Position numbers and translations under genes: made by a program. A stretch of DNA of 64,000 nt. Origin: an uncultured Gammaproteobacteria bacterium (GTDB lineage: Bacteria; Pseudomonadota; Gammaproteobacteria; Eutrophobiales; Eutrophobiaceae). The notes below the pieces were generated by a model. It saw nothing but the letters and a program-made list of their open reading frames with translations, ran no database searches and was not told the origin of the DNA. Shown one piece after another: positions 62,991 through 64,000 of this stretch (the stretch's first letter is position 1; each line of letters opens with the position of its first letter). The stretch is from the NCBI GenBank assembly GCA_958295485.1, contig OY282354.1, forward strand, positions 1,984,001 through 2,048,000, written 5' to 3'.

Positions 62991-64000
62991 ATGCGCCTGA
63001 AGGTAACTCTGGACAAGGCGCTCCTCGTTGCGGCAGCCGCGCTGGGCTCGGGTCTCGTGCTCCTGCGGCTGGCCAGCTATGGACCGAGCGTGGGGCCGGA
63101 TGCCGCCAACTACATCATGGTGGCCCGCAATCTCCTGGCTGGTGATGGTCTTGTTGGCTTGAGTGGCGTCCCTTGGGTGGACTGGCCGCCGCTCTATCCG
63201 GCAATGCTCGCCGCCATAGGACTGTTCGGGTTCGACCCGTACGCGGTCGCCGGACCCCTCAACGTCCTCATCTTCGGGCTAACCATCCTGGTCGCGGGTT
63301 GGTGGCTGTGGCACCATCTGCACTCCCGGTTCCTGTGGCTGTGGGGCTGCCTCTCGATCGCGCTGGCCCTTCCACTCGCCGAGATCTCATCCCAAGCCAT
63401 GACCGAGGCGGTTTTCATTTTGTTCGTAATCCTTGCGTTGACGCAGGTCAACGCCCACCTTGACGGACGCCGACGCGCATCCTTGATCCTCGCGGCCGCG
63501 TTCAGCGCGCTGGCCTGCCTGACCCGCTATATGGGCGTGTCCCTGATCCTCGCGGTGGTCCCCATGCTGCTTGCCGCGCGGGTTGCGCCGCGGGAGAAGA
63601 TGAAGCGTATCGCCATCTATACACTGATTGCCGCGGCGCCCGTGGGTCTGTGGATGCTGCGGAACTTTCTGATTGTCGGATCAATGACCGGTGAAAGAGA
63701 CAAGGGTTTCTACTCATTTGACTTTATCGTGGGCGAGGTTTTGCGAATCGCCGTCGGGGACTGGTGGCTCCTCGGGTTGACCGCCCCAGTACTGTTGGCC
63801 CTCGTGATGGCCGCCTGCCATGGGTTCCGCCACCGCGCGGACCGGAAAAGGGACGCTGCTGTTGCTTCGGATGTTGCCTGGGCGCCGTTCCGCGTATGCG
63901 GTGGTTTTGCGCTCGCCTACCTGGCGCTGCTCGTCGCCGCGATGATGTCGGGAGGCACCTGGGATGGTTTGCAGTGGCGCTTCCTCACTCCCGTGTATAT
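62991..64000 (+). CDS. Polytopic membrane glycosyltransferase-like protein (GT-C/GT39 type), N-terminal part
   Basis: The frame runs off the right window edge after about 336 codons. It begins MRLKVTLDKALLVAAAALGSG with a first helix, then the luminal loop SVGPDAANYIMVARNLLAGDGL...WPPLYPAMLAAIGLFG, whose acidic residue and YxxxARNLxxGxG pattern match ArnT/PMT-like lipid-linked sugar transferases. More than eight helices follow. ATG at 62991; GTG at 62883 in the same frame is possible. GC content is visibly higher than in the rest of the window, suggesting recent acquisition. Confidence 0.75.
   Translation, partial: MRLKVTLDKALLVAAAALGSGLVLLRLASYGPSVGPDAANYIMVARNLLAGDGLVGLSGVPWVDWPPLYPAMLAAIGLFGFDPYAVAGPLNVLIFGLTILVAGWWLWHHLHSRFLWLWGCLSIALALPLAEISSQAMTEAVFILFVILALTQVNAHLDGRRRASLILAAAFSALACLTRYMGVSLILAVVPMLLAARVAPREKMKRIAIYTLIAAAPVGLWMLRNFLIVGSMTGERDKGFYSFDFIVGEVLRIAVGDWWLLGLTAPVLLALVMAACHGFRHRADRKRDAAVASDVAWAPFRVCGGFALAYLALLVAAMMSGGTWDGLQWRFLTPVY

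Overview
The window looks like a chromosomal segment of a gammaproteobacterium, probably uncultured or poorly characterised. The basis is gene order: nadB / algU-mucA-mucD / lepA-lepB / rnc-era-recO-pdxJ, and rne / rluC-sppA-maf / yceD-rpmF-plsX-fabH-fabD-fabG-acpP-fabF-pabC-mltG-tmk-holB-tatD, are arrangements typical of Pseudomonas and Chromatiales-like gammaproteobacteria. Base composition is moderate through most of the window. It is visibly AT-richer around 27.6-28.5 kb and GC-richer in the last 1.2 kb.

Region 1 (1-15.5 kb) is a catabolic locus. It holds a Rieske oxygenase alpha/beta pair, a DUF485 plus sodium:solute symporter pair, a CaiC-like acyl-CoA ligase, a thiolase-fold protein lacking thiolase catalytic residues paired with a DUF35 zinc-ribbon protein (the layout of Ltp2-type retro-aldolases), and an SDR. 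A second acyl-CoA ligase with an Nramp-like transporter lies on the opposite strand. A divergent operon encodes a two-subunit tryptophan tryptophylquinone (TTQ) amine dehydrogenase, a second Rieske alpha subunit and an Old Yellow Enzyme-type reductase. My reading is uptake of an organic acid or amine, oxidative deamination in the periplasm, ring or N-side oxygenation, CoA activation and retro-aldol cleavage. The substrate cannot be read from sequence.

Region 2 (15.6-23.0 kb) is core: dksA with a basic tail-like extension, queF, smc and ligA. There is no zipA between smc and ligA. A remnant of an EI24/CysZ-type membrane protein gene lies behind queF.

Region 3 (23.0-31.7 kb) is an accessory island. 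It has HigBA and HicAB toxin-antitoxin modules, two inverted copies of one IS3-family element flanking a NYN-domain nuclease gene, a third IS3-type element with a mutated catalytic aspartate, an unrecognised AT-rich gene, a YeiH-family transporter whose start lies inside an IS end, and a short ParA-like remnant.

Region 4 (31.7-59.2 kb) is housekeeping: nadB, the sigma-E/MucA/MucD envelope stress cluster, translation and processing genes, RNase E and the fatty-acid cluster. The MucA-like anti-sigma factor appears to carry the C-terminal domain of MucB/RseB, and no separate mucB exists. A four-unit tandem array of about 180 bp, each unit with a perfect 22-bp inverted repeat, lies between nadB and algU. 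A single relative with compensating stem changes lies in the promoter region of the amine dehydrogenase operon.

Region 5 (59.2-64.0 kb) is accessory: a coiled-coil membrane protein preceded by 69-bp tandem repeats, a class V aminotransferase, a short TetR regulator, a 5'-truncated gene fragment, a Phd/PemK-like toxin-antitoxin pair, and the start of a GC-rich polytopic glycosyltransferase gene that runs off the window.
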